A stretch of 5,254 bases of DNA from Betaproteobacteria bacterium UBA6904 (GCA_002451175.1 DKBI01000320.1:1364-6617), one strand, 5' to 3'; shown: positions 1-5,254, counted from the stretch's first letter. Numbers and translations: made by a program. The notes: generated by a model not told the origin, from the letters alone.

Positions 1-140
1 ACCGCCGGCTTGGCGCGCCAGTCGGTCAGCTGCTCGAGCCGGCTGCCGCGGCCGCCCGCGAGGACGAAGCCATACGTCTGTCGGACGAGATGGCTGAGGA
101 ACCGCGGATCGGTTCTGGACTGAGTCGTGTCGACGCGCAC
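1..140 (-). CDS. glgC: Glucose-1-phosphate adenylyltransferase, N-terminal fragment (cut by window edge)
   Basis: ADP-glucose pyrophosphorylase makes ADP-glucose from glucose-1-phosphate and ATP, the committed step of bacterial glycogen synthesis in the cytoplasm. Only the first 46 codons are present; the gene runs off the left edge. Reading the minus strand from a GTG at 140, the peptide contains [20 protein letters not shown] (residues 25-44) followed by PAV. This is the GGxGxRLxxLTxxRAKPAV nucleotide-binding signature at the N-terminus of GlgC, and R34 and K44 are family-conserved positions. The preceding [12 protein letters not shown] also looks like proteobacterial GlgC. GTG 140 is chosen because it gives the usual short N-terminal extension, and a GAGG at 148-151 lies 7 nt upstream; an in-frame stop lies further upstream. 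It is divergent from putA. Related sugar nucleotidyltransferases share GGxGxRL, but the RAKPAV continuation favours GlgC. Confidence 0.88.
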   Translation of the reverse strand, partial: MRVDTTQSRTDPRFLSHLVRQTYGFVLAGGRGSRLEQLTDWRAKPA

Positions 141-181
141 CGGCCTCCCTCGGTCCGCGGGCAGTCGCGGGCCCCGCTTTC

Positions 182-222
182 AGGCTAGGGGAATCCTGCC
201 GGTTTTGCTTGACAGGGGTCAA
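182..222 (-). promoter_or_regulatory. Candidate class II FNR-type promoter for glgC
   Basis: On the minus strand the dyad TTGAC-N4-GTCAA (222-209) is followed after 21 nt by TAGCCT (187-182), which matches the -10 consensus at 3 of 6 positions. A transcription start near 174-175 would put the dyad centre (215.5) at about -41.5, the classical class II position for FNR/CRP-family activators. It would leave a leader of about 34 nt before the glgC GTG at 140. No good -35 hexamer is needed in this promoter class and none is seen. The -10 is weak, so the support is spacing plus the dyad. Confidence 0.45.
209..222. promoter_or_regulatory. FNR/ANR/DNR-like operator dyad, glgC-putA region
   Basis: TTGACAGGGGTCAA is a perfect 5-4-5 inverted repeat (TTGAC / GTCAA). 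The FNR-family consensus is TTGAT-N4-ATCAA, and TTGAC/GTCAA half-sites are known for FNR and DNR/NNR relatives. It lies between divergent glgC and putA. A related dyad with the same geometry occurs at 3742-3755. Which regulator binds cannot be told from the sequence. Confidence 0.5.
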
Positions 223-237
223 CGTCGGCGCTGTGAT
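209..237 (+). promoter_or_regulatory. Candidate sigma70-type promoter for putA
   Basis: A perfect TTGACA (209-214) is followed after a 17-nt spacer by TGTGAT (232-237), 4 of 6 to TATAAT. Transcription would start near 243-245, leaving almost no leader before the ATG at 248. The -35 lies inside the FNR-like dyad, so a bound regulator would be expected to occlude RNA polymerase. The alternative is that TTG 209 is the putA start codon and the promoter lies further upstream. Confidence 0.4.
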
Positions 238-247
238 CGCGGAACGC

Positions 248-3172
248 ATGCCCACCGCCCGAGCGCTCGAGGCGATCCGCCGGGACCACCGCGCTCCCGA
301 GGCGGAGGTGCTCGCCCGCGCGCTCGCCCTGCAGCCGGGCCCGCCGGCGGTGGCCCGGATCACCGATCAGGCGCTGCAGCTGGCGCGGCGTGTCCGCGCG
401 ACGCCGCAGGGGCCGCTCAGCGCCGAATCGTTCCTGCGCCATTACAGCCTGTCGACGCAGGAAGGCGTCGCCCTGATGTGCGTGGCCGAGGCCTTGCTGC
501 GCATTCCGGACCCCGACACCGCCGATGCGCTGCTGCGCGACAAGCTGGCGAGCGGTCGTTGGGGCGAAGACGCCGAGGCCTCGTGGGGCGCGAGTGCCGC
601 CGATTGGGCCCTGATGCTCACGGGCACGCTGGCCCGCTGGCACGATGCGGGCGAGGAGCCCGTCGCCCAGCTCAAGCGCATCGCGGCGCGCGCCGGCGAG
701 CCATTCGTGCGCCGCGCGGTGCGCCAGGCGATGCGGATTCTGGCTGGGCAGTTCGTCATTGGCGAAACGATGCGCGAGGCGGTTCAGCGTGCCTCCGCGC
801 GACCGCACTACCGCTACTCGTTCGACATGCTTGGGGAGGCCTCCCGTACGCGCGAGGATGCGGCGCGATATCGCGCCGCCTATGCGCAGGCCATCGACGG
901 TGCGCGCATCGGCGACAGCGTATCGATCAAGCTTTCTGCCTTGCACCCGAGATTCGAGGAATCGCAACGCGGCCGCATCCTGACGGAGTTGCGGCCCGTG
1001 GTCGTCGAGCTTGCGCGCAGGGCCGAGCAGCGCGCGGTCGGGTTGACGCTGGATGCCGAAGAGTGCGATCGCCTCGAGCTGACGCTCGACCTGTTCGATG
1101 CCGTGAGCAGCGCCGCCCCCGTCGGCATTGCCGTCCAGGCCTACCAGCGTCGTGCGCTGGCCGTCTGCGACTGGCTGGCGGATCTGAAGCGGCCGTTGAC
1201 CGTGCGCCTGGTGAAAGGCGCGTACTGGGACGGCGAGATCAAGCGCGCCCAGCAGCTCGGCCTGCCGGACTACCCCGTGTTCACGCGCAAATGTGCCACC
1301 GACGTCGCCTACGCCGCGTGCGCGGCGAAACTCCTGGCGGCGCCGGCATCGCTCTTCCCGGCGCTTGCCACGCACAACTGCAGAACCGTGGCCACGATTC
1401 TGGAGTTGGCCGGTGACCGGCCGTTCGAATTCCAGAAGTTGTACGGGATGGGCGACGCCTTGTTCGATGTGCTGCGCGCAGAGCGCACGGTCGCCTGCCG
1501 CGAGTACGCGCCGGTGGGCAGCTTTGCGGATCTGCTGCCGTATCTGGTGCGGCGCATGCTGGAGAACGGCGCCAACACCTCGTTCGTTCATCAGATCACC
1601 GACCCGGCCATTCCACTCGACGTCCTGGTCGGGGATCCAGCAGCCGTGCTGCCTTCGCCGTACACGGGCGATGCACGCATCCCGGCACCCTGCGATCTGT
1701 ACCCGGATCGGCGCAATTCCAGCGGCGTCGACCTCCAGCGCGGCGACGTCGTCGAGGAGCTTCGCGCCCGCATTGCGGACGATGGCCCGGTCGCGCCGCC
1801 TCCTGAAGCCGATCTCATGGACGCGATCGCCTCGGCATACGCTGCGTTCGACGCCTGGACGCGGCGTCCGGCAGGCGAGCGCGCCGCGCGGCTCGAGCGC
1901 GCGGCCGATGCGTTCGAGGCGCGCCGCACCGAGTTCGTCTCGCTGATCGTGCGCGAAGGCCGGCGGACCTATGCCGATGCGGTTTCGGAGGTGCGCGAGG
2001 CGGCGGATTTCTGCCGCTACTACGCGCTGCAGGCGCGGACCCGGTTCGGGCAGTCCCAGGTCCTGACGGGGCCCGCGGGCGAGCGCAACGAACTGCGCCT
2101 GTGCGGCCGCGGCGTGTTTGCCTGCATCGCGCCGTGGAACTTTCCCCTCGCCATCTTCACGGGGCAGGTGGCGGCGGCGCTCGCTGCAGGCAACACGGTC
2201 GTCGCGAAACCCGCGGAGCAGACGCCCCGGGTCGGCTGGGAGGCGGTCGCGCTGCTGCATGCGGCGGGTGTTCCGCGCGACGTCGTGCATTGCGTCGTCG
2301 GGGAAGGGGGGCGCGTCGGCGCGGCGCTGGTATCCGATCCGCGCGTCGCCGGCGTGGCCTTCACGGGCTCCCACGAAACGGCGCGGCGCATTCATGGGGC
2401 GCTCGCCGAGCGGCCGGGACCGATCGTGCCGCTGATCGCAGAGACGGGCGGGGTCAACGCGATGCTCGCGGACGGATCGGCGCTTCCCGAGCAGGTGGTG
2501 GACGACGTGGTGGCGTCGGCGTTTCAGAGCGCCGGACAGCGCTGCTCGGCCCAGCGGATCCTGTTCGTCGAAGACGGTGCCGCGCCTCGCGTGCTGCAGC
2601 TGATCGCAGGGGCTCTGGCCGAGCTGAAGATCGGAGATCCCGCGGAACCCGACACGGACGTCGGGCCGATCATCGACGCAGCGTCGCGTGCGGTCCTGCT
2701 CGAGCACGTGGCGCGCATGAGGGCAACCGCCCGGCTCATTGGCGAGGCGCCTGCCCCGGCCGCCGGCAACTTCGTCGCGCCGATCGCCTTCGAGCTGCCG
2801 CTCGATCGCGTTCCGCGGCACGAGGTGTTCGGCCCGATCCTGCACGTCTGCCGGTATCGCCGGAGCGAGCTCGAGGCTGTGCTGACCTGGATCCGCGAAA
2901 CCGGTTACGGTTTGACGCTCGGCATCCACAGCCGCATCCAGCGTTTCATCGACCACGTGACCGCGACGGCGCGGGTTGGCAACGTTTACGTCAACCGCAG
3001 CATGATCGGTGCCGTCGTCGGCGTCCAGCCGTTCGGTGGCGAAGGTCTCTCGGGAACCGGTCCCAAGGCGGGAGGGCCGCATTACCTGCTTCGCTTCGCG
3101 ACCGAGCGGACGTTGACCGTGAACACCGCGGCCATCGGCGGCGTCACCGAGCTGCTCTCGAAGCCGTCCTGA
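248..3172 (+). CDS. putA: Bifunctional proline dehydrogenase / L-glutamate gamma-semialdehyde dehydrogenase
   Basis: PutA oxidises proline to glutamate in two steps: FAD-dependent proline dehydrogenase passes electrons to quinone at the membrane, then NAD-dependent P5C dehydrogenase acts on the channelled intermediate. Numbered from ATG 248 (974 aa), the proline dehydrogenase barrel shows IKLSALHPR (K228), AYQRR (298-302; the paired Arg bind the proline carboxylate) and VRLVKGAYWDGE (319-330). The aldehyde dehydrogenase half shows APWNFP (N631), FTGS (705-708), catalytic Glu in AETGG (E732), catalytic Cys in GQRCSA (C766) and PFGGEGLSGTGPKAGG near the C-terminus. The length fits short type A PutA. 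There is no N-terminal ribbon-helix-helix repressor domain and no extra C-terminal domain, so another regulator must control it. The frame stays open up to TTG 209 (987 aa), but that TTG sits inside a TTGACA box and its nearest purine tract (187-192) is 16 nt away; GTG 233 is also possible. ATG 248 has only a weak GGAA at 241-244. Confidence 0.96.
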   Translation: MPTARALEAIRRDHRAPEAEVLARALALQPGPPAVARITDQALQLARRVRATPQGPLSAESFLRHYSLSTQEGVALMCVAEALLRIPDPDTADALLRDKLASGRWGEDAEASWGASAADWALMLTGTLARWHDAGEEPVAQLKRIAARAGEPFVRRAVRQAMRILAGQFVIGETMREAVQRASARPHYRYSFDMLGEASRTREDAARYRAAYAQAIDGARIGDSVSIKLSALHPRFEESQRGRILTELRPVVVELARRAEQRAVGLTLDAEECDRLELTLDLFDAVSSAAPVGIAVQAYQRRALAVCDWLADLKRPLTVRLVKGAYWDGEIKRAQQLGLPDYPVFTRKCATDVAYAACAAKLLAAPASLFPALATHNCRTVATILELAGDRPFEFQKLYGMGDALFDVLRAERTVACREYAPVGSFADLLPYLVRRMLENGANTSFVHQITDPAIPLDVLVGDPAAVLPSPYTGDARIPAPCDLYPDRRNSSGVDLQRGDVVEELRARIADDGPVAPPPEADLMDAIASAYAAFDAWTRRPAGERAARLERAADAFEARRTEFVSLIVREGRRTYADAVSEVREAADFCRYYALQARTRFGQSQVLTGPAGERNELRLCGRGVFACIAPWNFPLAIFTGQVAAALAAGNTVVAKPAEQTPRVGWEAVALLHAAGVPRDVVHCVVGEGGRVGAALVSDPRVAGVAFTGSHETARRIHGALAERPGPIVPLIAETGGVNAMLADGSALPEQVVDDVVASAFQSAGQRCSAQRILFVEDGAAPRVLQLIAGALAELKIGDPAEPDTDVGPIIDAASRAVLLEHVARMRATARLIGEAPAPAAGNFVAPIAFELPLDRVPRHEVFGPILHVCRYRRSELEAVLTWIRETGYGLTLGIHSRIQRFIDHVTATARVGNVYVNRSMIGAVVGVQPFGGEGLSGTGPKAGGPHYLLRFATERTLTVNTAAIGGVTELLSKPS

Positions 3173-3180
3173 CGATGCAA

Positions 3181-3207
3181 CCCGGGGATGGCGATGCGCC
3201 ACCCGGG
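3181..3207. terminator. Hairpin between convergent putA and thioesterase genes
   Basis: CCCGGG (3181-3186) pairs with CCCGGG (3202-3207). Inside it TGGCG (3189-3193) pairs with CGCCA (3197-3201) around an ATG triloop, leaving a 2-nt GA bulge (3187-3188). This gives 11 base pairs, almost all G-C, starting 8 nt after the putA stop and 35 nt beyond the thioesterase stop. There is no T-tract on the plus side and only TTGCAT on the minus side, so it is not a textbook intrinsic terminator. It may end or protect both transcripts. Confidence 0.5.
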
Positions 3208-3242
3208 CCTCGCGGCTGGCGTATCGCGGATCGCCGTCCGGA

Positions 3243-3692
3243 TCAGGCGAAGTAGCGGCCGGGCGTGAAATCGGCGAGCGGCTTGCCGCTCGGTTTCAGG
3301 ATTGCGTTGACGCGCGCCACCGTCTTTGCGTCGACGGTCATCCGGCCCTCGGTGAAGATCACGCTCTTGCCGGCGCGCAGCACCTCGGTCCGGCCCTCGA
3401 GCCAGTCGCCCTCCATCACCGGACCCACGAAATCGATATCGAGGCTCACGGTCAACAGGAACTGGCCGAGCTGCGACTGGATGTTGGTGCCGAGGAGCAG
3501 CAGCATGTCCGCAAGCGTGGCCAGCATGCCGCCATGGCAGGCCATCATGGGATTGCAATGCTTGCGCTCGCAGAGGAAGCCCATGATGAAGCGCGCCCCG
3601 TCCAGGCGGCCGTAGAGCGGCCCGTTCGCCTCGATGAACGGATTGCGCGGCAAATTGAGGATCCGGAATCCCTCGGGAATCGGCATGGCCAT
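3243..3692 (-). CDS. PaaI-like hotdog-fold acyl-CoA thioesterase
   Basis: This 149-aa protein has the size and motifs of the PaaI / 4HBT hotdog thioesterases, cytoplasmic enzymes that hydrolyse acyl- or aryl-CoA to free acid and CoA. Visible features are CNPMMACHGGMLATLADM (46-63), with N47, the H53-G54-G55 turn that starts the central hotdog helix, and acidic D62 in the helix where the family places its catalytic Asp/Glu. After these come LDIDFVGPVMEGDWLEG (84-100) and a final strand pair around GRMTVDAKTVARVNAILKP (116-134). There is no signal peptide or membrane segment. The start is ATG 3692; a second ATG at 3686 would remove two residues. No Shine-Dalgarno is visible upstream, but a -10-like TAGAAT lies just before it, so the mRNA may be nearly leaderless. 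It is convergent with putA and divergent from the hibernation gene. The substrate cannot be told, but nearby acyl-CoA genes on the same strand suggest housekeeping of beta-oxidation-type intermediates. Confidence 0.85.
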   Translation of the reverse strand: MAMPIPEGFRILNLPRNPFIEANGPLYGRLDGARFIMGFLCERKHCNPMMACHGGMLATLADMLLLLGTNIQSQLGQFLLTVSLDIDFVGPVMEGDWLEGRTEVLRAGKSVIFTEGRMTVDAKTVARVNAILKPSGKPLADFTPGRYFA

Positions 3693-3701
3693 AGGGCGGG
3701 G

Positions 3702-3707
3702 ATTCTA
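3702..3707 (-). promoter_or_regulatory. Candidate -10 box for the thioesterase gene
   Basis: On the minus strand TAGAAT (3707-3702) matches TATAAT at 5 of 6 positions. Only 9 nt separate it from the ATG at 3692, so the transcript would start about 2-3 nt before the start codon and be essentially leaderless. This agrees with the lack of a Shine-Dalgarno. No convincing -35 hexamer is found 16-18 nt upstream. Confidence 0.35.
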
Positions 3708-3741
3708 GCGGCTGCGCGTGCGGCGTGGTCGCCCGCGCGTC

Positions 3742-3782
3742 TTGATGGCTGTCAATCGCCGCATGGGCCGGCGCGGTACGCT
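3742..3782 (+). promoter_or_regulatory. Candidate class II FNR-type promoter for the hibernation factor gene
   Basis: TTGATGGCTGTCAA (3742-3755) matches the FNR consensus TTGAT-N4-ATCAA at 9 of 10 defined bases. After 21 nt comes a -10-like TACGCT (3777-3782, 3 of 6). A start at about 3790 puts the dyad centre (3748.5) at -41.5, the class II activator position. The predicted leader of about 24 nt carries the AGAAGG ribosome site at 3801-3806. The weak -10 and missing -35 fit an activator-dependent promoter. The region between the two divergent genes holds no other convincing signal. Confidence 0.55.
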
Positions 3783-3813
3783 GAAGGCGTCGTTCCACCG
3801 AGAAGGCCTGATC

Positions 3814-4161
3814 ATGCAACTGCCTCTGCAGATCACATATCGCGGGTTCGCGCGGTCCGAAGCGCTCGACGCCCGCATCCGGTCGAAGGCGGAAAAGCTG
3901 GACGCGTTTCATCCGCGCATCATGAGTTGCCACGTCGTCGTCGAGGAAGCCGACCGGCACCACCACCAGGGACGCCTGTTCGCCGTGCGTCTCGACCTGC
4001 GCCTGCCGCGCCACACCATCGCGATCAATCGCGATCACGACGAAGACGTGTACGTGGCGCTGCGCGACGCATTCGACGCGGCGGGCCGCAAGCTCGAGGA
4101 GTTCGCCCGCGTGGACCGCGGGGACGTCAAGACCCACGAGACGCCGCAACGCGGAGTCTGA
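3814..4161 (+). CDS. HPF/RaiA-family ribosome hibernation protein, short form
   Basis: This 115-aa protein resembles the ribosome hibernation promoting factor / sigma54-modulation (YfiA, RaiA) family, which binds the 30S decoding channel and idles ribosomes during starvation or low energy. The fold order is visible: a first strand LQITYRGF (5-12), helix SEALDARIRSKAEKLDAF (15-32), strand MSCHVVVEEADRHHHQG (37-53), strand RLFAVRLDLRLP (54-65), then EDVYVALRDAFDAAGRKLEEF (77-97), the family's conserved D-x-Y-x-A-x-x-D-A helix. ATG 3814 is chosen because AGAAGG (3801-3806) lies 7 nt upstream and the fold starts right after it; the open frame back to 3718 gives only a basic, non-family extension. 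It ends DVKTHETPQRGV. In my recollection of related proteins this linker leads into a cold-shock domain, which is absent here. It is a HPF-like paralogue rather than canonical Hpf, hence no gene symbol. Confidence 0.85.
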   Translation: MQLPLQITYRGFARSEALDARIRSKAEKLDAFHPRIMSCHVVVEEADRHHHQGRLFAVRLDLRLPRHTIAINRDHDEDVYVALRDAFDAAGRKLEEFARVDRGDVKTHETPQRGV

Positions 4162-4176
4162 CGCGCGCCGCGGTTG
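4147..4176 (+). terminator. Weak hairpin after the hibernation factor gene
   Basis: CAACGCGG (4147-4154) can pair with CCGC-G-GTTG (4168-4176) with one bulged G and a loop of about 13 nt. It spans the stop codon and the 15-nt gap to the convergent enoyl-CoA hydratase gene. There is no T-tract. With such a short gap the two convergent transcripts probably overlap at their ends unless this or a Rho-dependent site stops them. Confidence 0.22.
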
Positions 4177-4959
4177 TTACTTGCGCTGCGCGAAGAACTC
4201 CGCGACGGCCTGATCGTGTTCCGGAGTGTGGTGGGCGAGCGCCTGGAGCGCCGCGGACAGTTGCAGCGTCTCGTCGAGACGCGCGGTCTGCGCCTGGCGC
4301 AGGAGCCGCTTGGCCATGCGCAGGGCGGGCGCCGGGTTGGCCGCGATGCGCACCGCCAGCTCGTGCGCCGCGGGCATCAGCAGGTCCTGCGGCACCACCC
4401 GCGTGACGAGCCCGATCGCGAGCGCCGTCTGCGCATCGATCACGTCGCCCGTGAAGCTGAGTTCGGCGGCGCGCTGGTAGCCGATGGCGCGCTGCAGGAG
4501 CCAGGCCCCGCCGTCGCCCGGCACGATGCCCAGTTTCACGAAGCTCTCGGCGAATCGCGCATGCTCGGAGGCAATGCGGATGTCGCACATGCAGGCGAGA
4601 TCGCAGCCCGCGCCGATGGCCGGCCCATTGACAGCCGCGATCGTCGGCACCTCGAGCTGGTGCAGCGCCAGCGGGATGCGCTGAATGCCCAAGGCGTAGC
4701 CCTGCGCGATGCGGTACGGGCTGCCGGAGGCGATGCCGCGCTTGTCGCGCATGTCCTTGACGTTGCCGCCCGCGGAGAACGCAGAGCCCGCTCCGGTCAG
4801 GATGACGACCTTGACGTCTTCGTCGGCGCGGATGCGCTCGCAATAGCCGACGAACTCGTCCCACTGTCCCTGCGTGGACAGCGCGTTGCGCTCGCGGGGC
4901 CGGTTGAGGGTCAGCGTAACGATCGCGTGGTCGCGTTCGTAAAGCACGAAGTCAGTCAT
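4177..4959 (-). CDS. Enoyl-CoA hydratase/isomerase (crotonase) family protein
   Basis: This 260-aa protein is full length for the crotonase family, cytoplasmic enzymes that hydrate or isomerise enoyl-CoA thioesters through an oxyanion hole. It shows TLNRPRERNALS (17-28), the first oxyanion-hole loop AFSAGGNVKDM (60-70), the second at NGPAIGAGCDLACMCDIRIA (111-130), and FAESFVKLGIVPGDGGAWLL (136-155). Against the classical hydratase, the first catalytic Glu (E144 in rat) is D120 and the second (E164) falls on F140; D149 nearby could serve instead. It is therefore probably not a plain short-chain enoyl-CoA hydratase; isomerase or other crotonase chemistry is possible. ATG 4959 overlaps the end of the upstream acyl-CoA dehydrogenase by 8 nt, and GGAG (4966-4969) lies 6 nt before it, so translation is probably coupled. 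The stop is TAA at 4177-4179. Together with the dehydrogenase it suggests a beta-oxidation-like pathway; the substrate is unknown. Confidence 0.9.
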   Translation of the reverse strand: MTDFVLYERDHAIVTLTLNRPRERNALSTQGQWDEFVGYCERIRADEDVKVVILTGAGSAFSAGGNVKDMRDKRGIASGSPYRIAQGYALGIQRIPLALHQLEVPTIAAVNGPAIGAGCDLACMCDIRIASEHARFAESFVKLGIVPGDGGAWLLQRAIGYQRAAELSFTGDVIDAQTALAIGLVTRVVPQDLLMPAAHELAVRIAANPAPALRMAKRLLRQAQTARLDETLQLSAALQALAHHTPEHDQAVAEFFAQRK

Positions 4960-5254
4960 GCGCGTCTCCGAAATTCATCAGTCCCGTGACCGCCCGCCAG
5001 ACGCCGCTCGCCTGCAGCACGGCATCGCCCAACCGCTCGGCGCTGGCGAGTTCGCCGCCGCGCAGGACCTGCAGGTGGTCGCGCCAGCGCAGCAGGTCGA
5101 GCGTGTGGCGGTGCAGGGCGTACTCCCGCGTGAAGCCGATGGCGCCGTGCACCTGGTGGCAGGCGTCGTAGACGACGTCCACGGCGTGTCCTGCGACGAG
5201 CGACGCCGCGTCGATCAGCGCCGGCAGCCGCGCACTCGTGCCGCCCTCGCGCGC
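4952..5254 (-). CDS. Acyl-CoA dehydrogenase, C-terminal fragment (cut by window edge)
   Basis: The frame is open from the right edge, giving the last 100 residues of a longer protein. They contain the C-terminal helical domain of FAD-dependent acyl-CoA dehydrogenases, which introduce a double bond into acyl-CoA and pass electrons to electron-transfer flavoprotein. The signature is ACHQVHGAIGFTREYALHRH (31-50), then LDLLRWRDH (52-60). The QxHGxxGFTxEYxLHR form is typical of one acyl-CoA dehydrogenase group, in contrast to the QxxGGxGY form of the butyryl/medium-chain group. The catalytic Glu cannot be assigned from this fragment. A GTG at 5182 is internal, because the same frame upstream (DAASLVAGHAVDVVYD) reads as normal dehydrogenase helix. 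Its stop codon lies inside the start of the crotonase gene (overlap ATGACTGA), so the two form an operon. Whether it acts alone or as one subunit of a heteromeric dehydrogenase is not visible. Confidence 0.88.
   Translation of the reverse strand, partial: AREGGTSARLPALIDAASLVAGHAVDVVYDACHQVHGAIGFTREYALHRHTLDLLRWRDHLQVLRGGELASAERLGDAVLQASGVWRAVTGLMNFGDAHD

Noticed and set aside
127..1416. A 429-codon plus-strand frame overlapping the start of putA.
   Set aside because: The translation is dominated by Arg, Ala and Gly with no family motif, typical of an off-frame reading of a G+C-rich gene, and it also runs across glgC.
185..3202. A 1005-codon open frame on the minus strand covering all of putA.
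   Set aside because: Its codons are in exact register with those of putA, so its stops would need TTA, CTA or TCA codons in putA, which are rare at this G+C. The translation is Arg/His/Gln-rich low-complexity sequence with no recognisable domain, while putA has all its motifs.
2101..3255. A 384-codon plus-strand frame inside the end of putA.
   Set aside because: Arg-rich off-frame shadow of the aldehyde dehydrogenase domain, which is unmistakable in the other frame.
3750..3755. TTGACA on the minus strand upstream of the thioesterase as a -35 box.
   Set aside because: At 17 nt spacing the -10 position is GCGACC-like and does not match; the TAGAAT box is about 42 nt away. The hexamer is better explained as part of the FNR-like dyad.
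3082..4149. A 355-codon minus-strand frame spanning the hibernation gene and the thioesterase.
   Set aside because: It is antisense to the HPF-like gene and off-frame to the thioesterase; both of those have clear family motifs and this has none.
4174..4989. A 271-codon plus-strand frame opposite the crotonase gene.
   Set aside because: Antisense shadow; no domain is seen, whereas the minus strand shows a full-length crotonase fold.
5180..5182. GTG 5182 as the start of a separate 76-residue gene.
   Set aside because: The frame is open to the window edge and the residues upstream continue the acyl-CoA dehydrogenase helix, so this is a fragment of a larger gene.
1..5254. CRISPR arrays, transposons, attachment sites, tRNAs, or a new defence system.
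   Set aside because: No spaced direct repeats, terminal inverted repeats, transposase or tRNA-like cloverleaf is seen, and every sizeable stretch is covered by a recognisable metabolic or translation gene.

Overview
This is a high-G+C bacterial window, densely coded, with GTG/TTG-type starts. It is most like a beta- or gammaproteobacterium; the lineage is inferred from gene types and base composition only, and no rRNA or other marker is present. The window is a mosaic of central-metabolism genes rather than a mobile or defence region. I see no tRNA or rRNA, insertion sequence, CRISPR array or phage gene.

Layout, left to right: (1) the first 46 codons of glgC (ADP-glucose pyrophosphorylase) on the minus strand, cut by the window edge; (2) a short divergent control region; (3) putA on the plus strand, a minimal bifunctional proline dehydrogenase / delta-1-pyrroline-5-carboxylate dehydrogenase that fills over half the window; (4) a hairpin between convergent genes; (5) a PaaI-like hotdog thioesterase on the minus strand; (6) a second divergent control region; (7) a small HPF/RaiA-family ribosome hibernation gene on the plus strand; (8) on the minus strand, a translationally coupled pair, the C-terminal end of an acyl-CoA dehydrogenase followed by an enoyl-CoA hydratase/isomerase-family protein.

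The most interesting signal is regulatory. Both divergent control regions carry a 14-bp dyad of the FNR/ANR/DNR type (TTGAY-N4-RTCAA): TTGACAGGGGTCAA at 209-222 and TTGATGGCTGTCAA at 3742-3755. Each lies exactly 21 nt from a -10-like hexamer (TAGCCT facing glgC, TACGCT facing the hibernation gene). That places the dyad near -41.5, the class II activator position. The dyad near putA also contains a perfect TTGACA with a -10-like TGTGAT 17 nt downstream, so the same protein could activate glgC and block putA. The inferred picture is an oxygen- or nitric-oxide-responsive switch to glycogen storage and ribosome dormancy, with proline catabolism turned down. This is a hypothesis from motif and spacing alone.

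The minus-strand acyl-CoA dehydrogenase, crotonase-family protein and thioesterase are all acyl-CoA enzymes and suggest fatty- or aromatic-acid degradation. The hibernation gene sits between them on the opposite strand.
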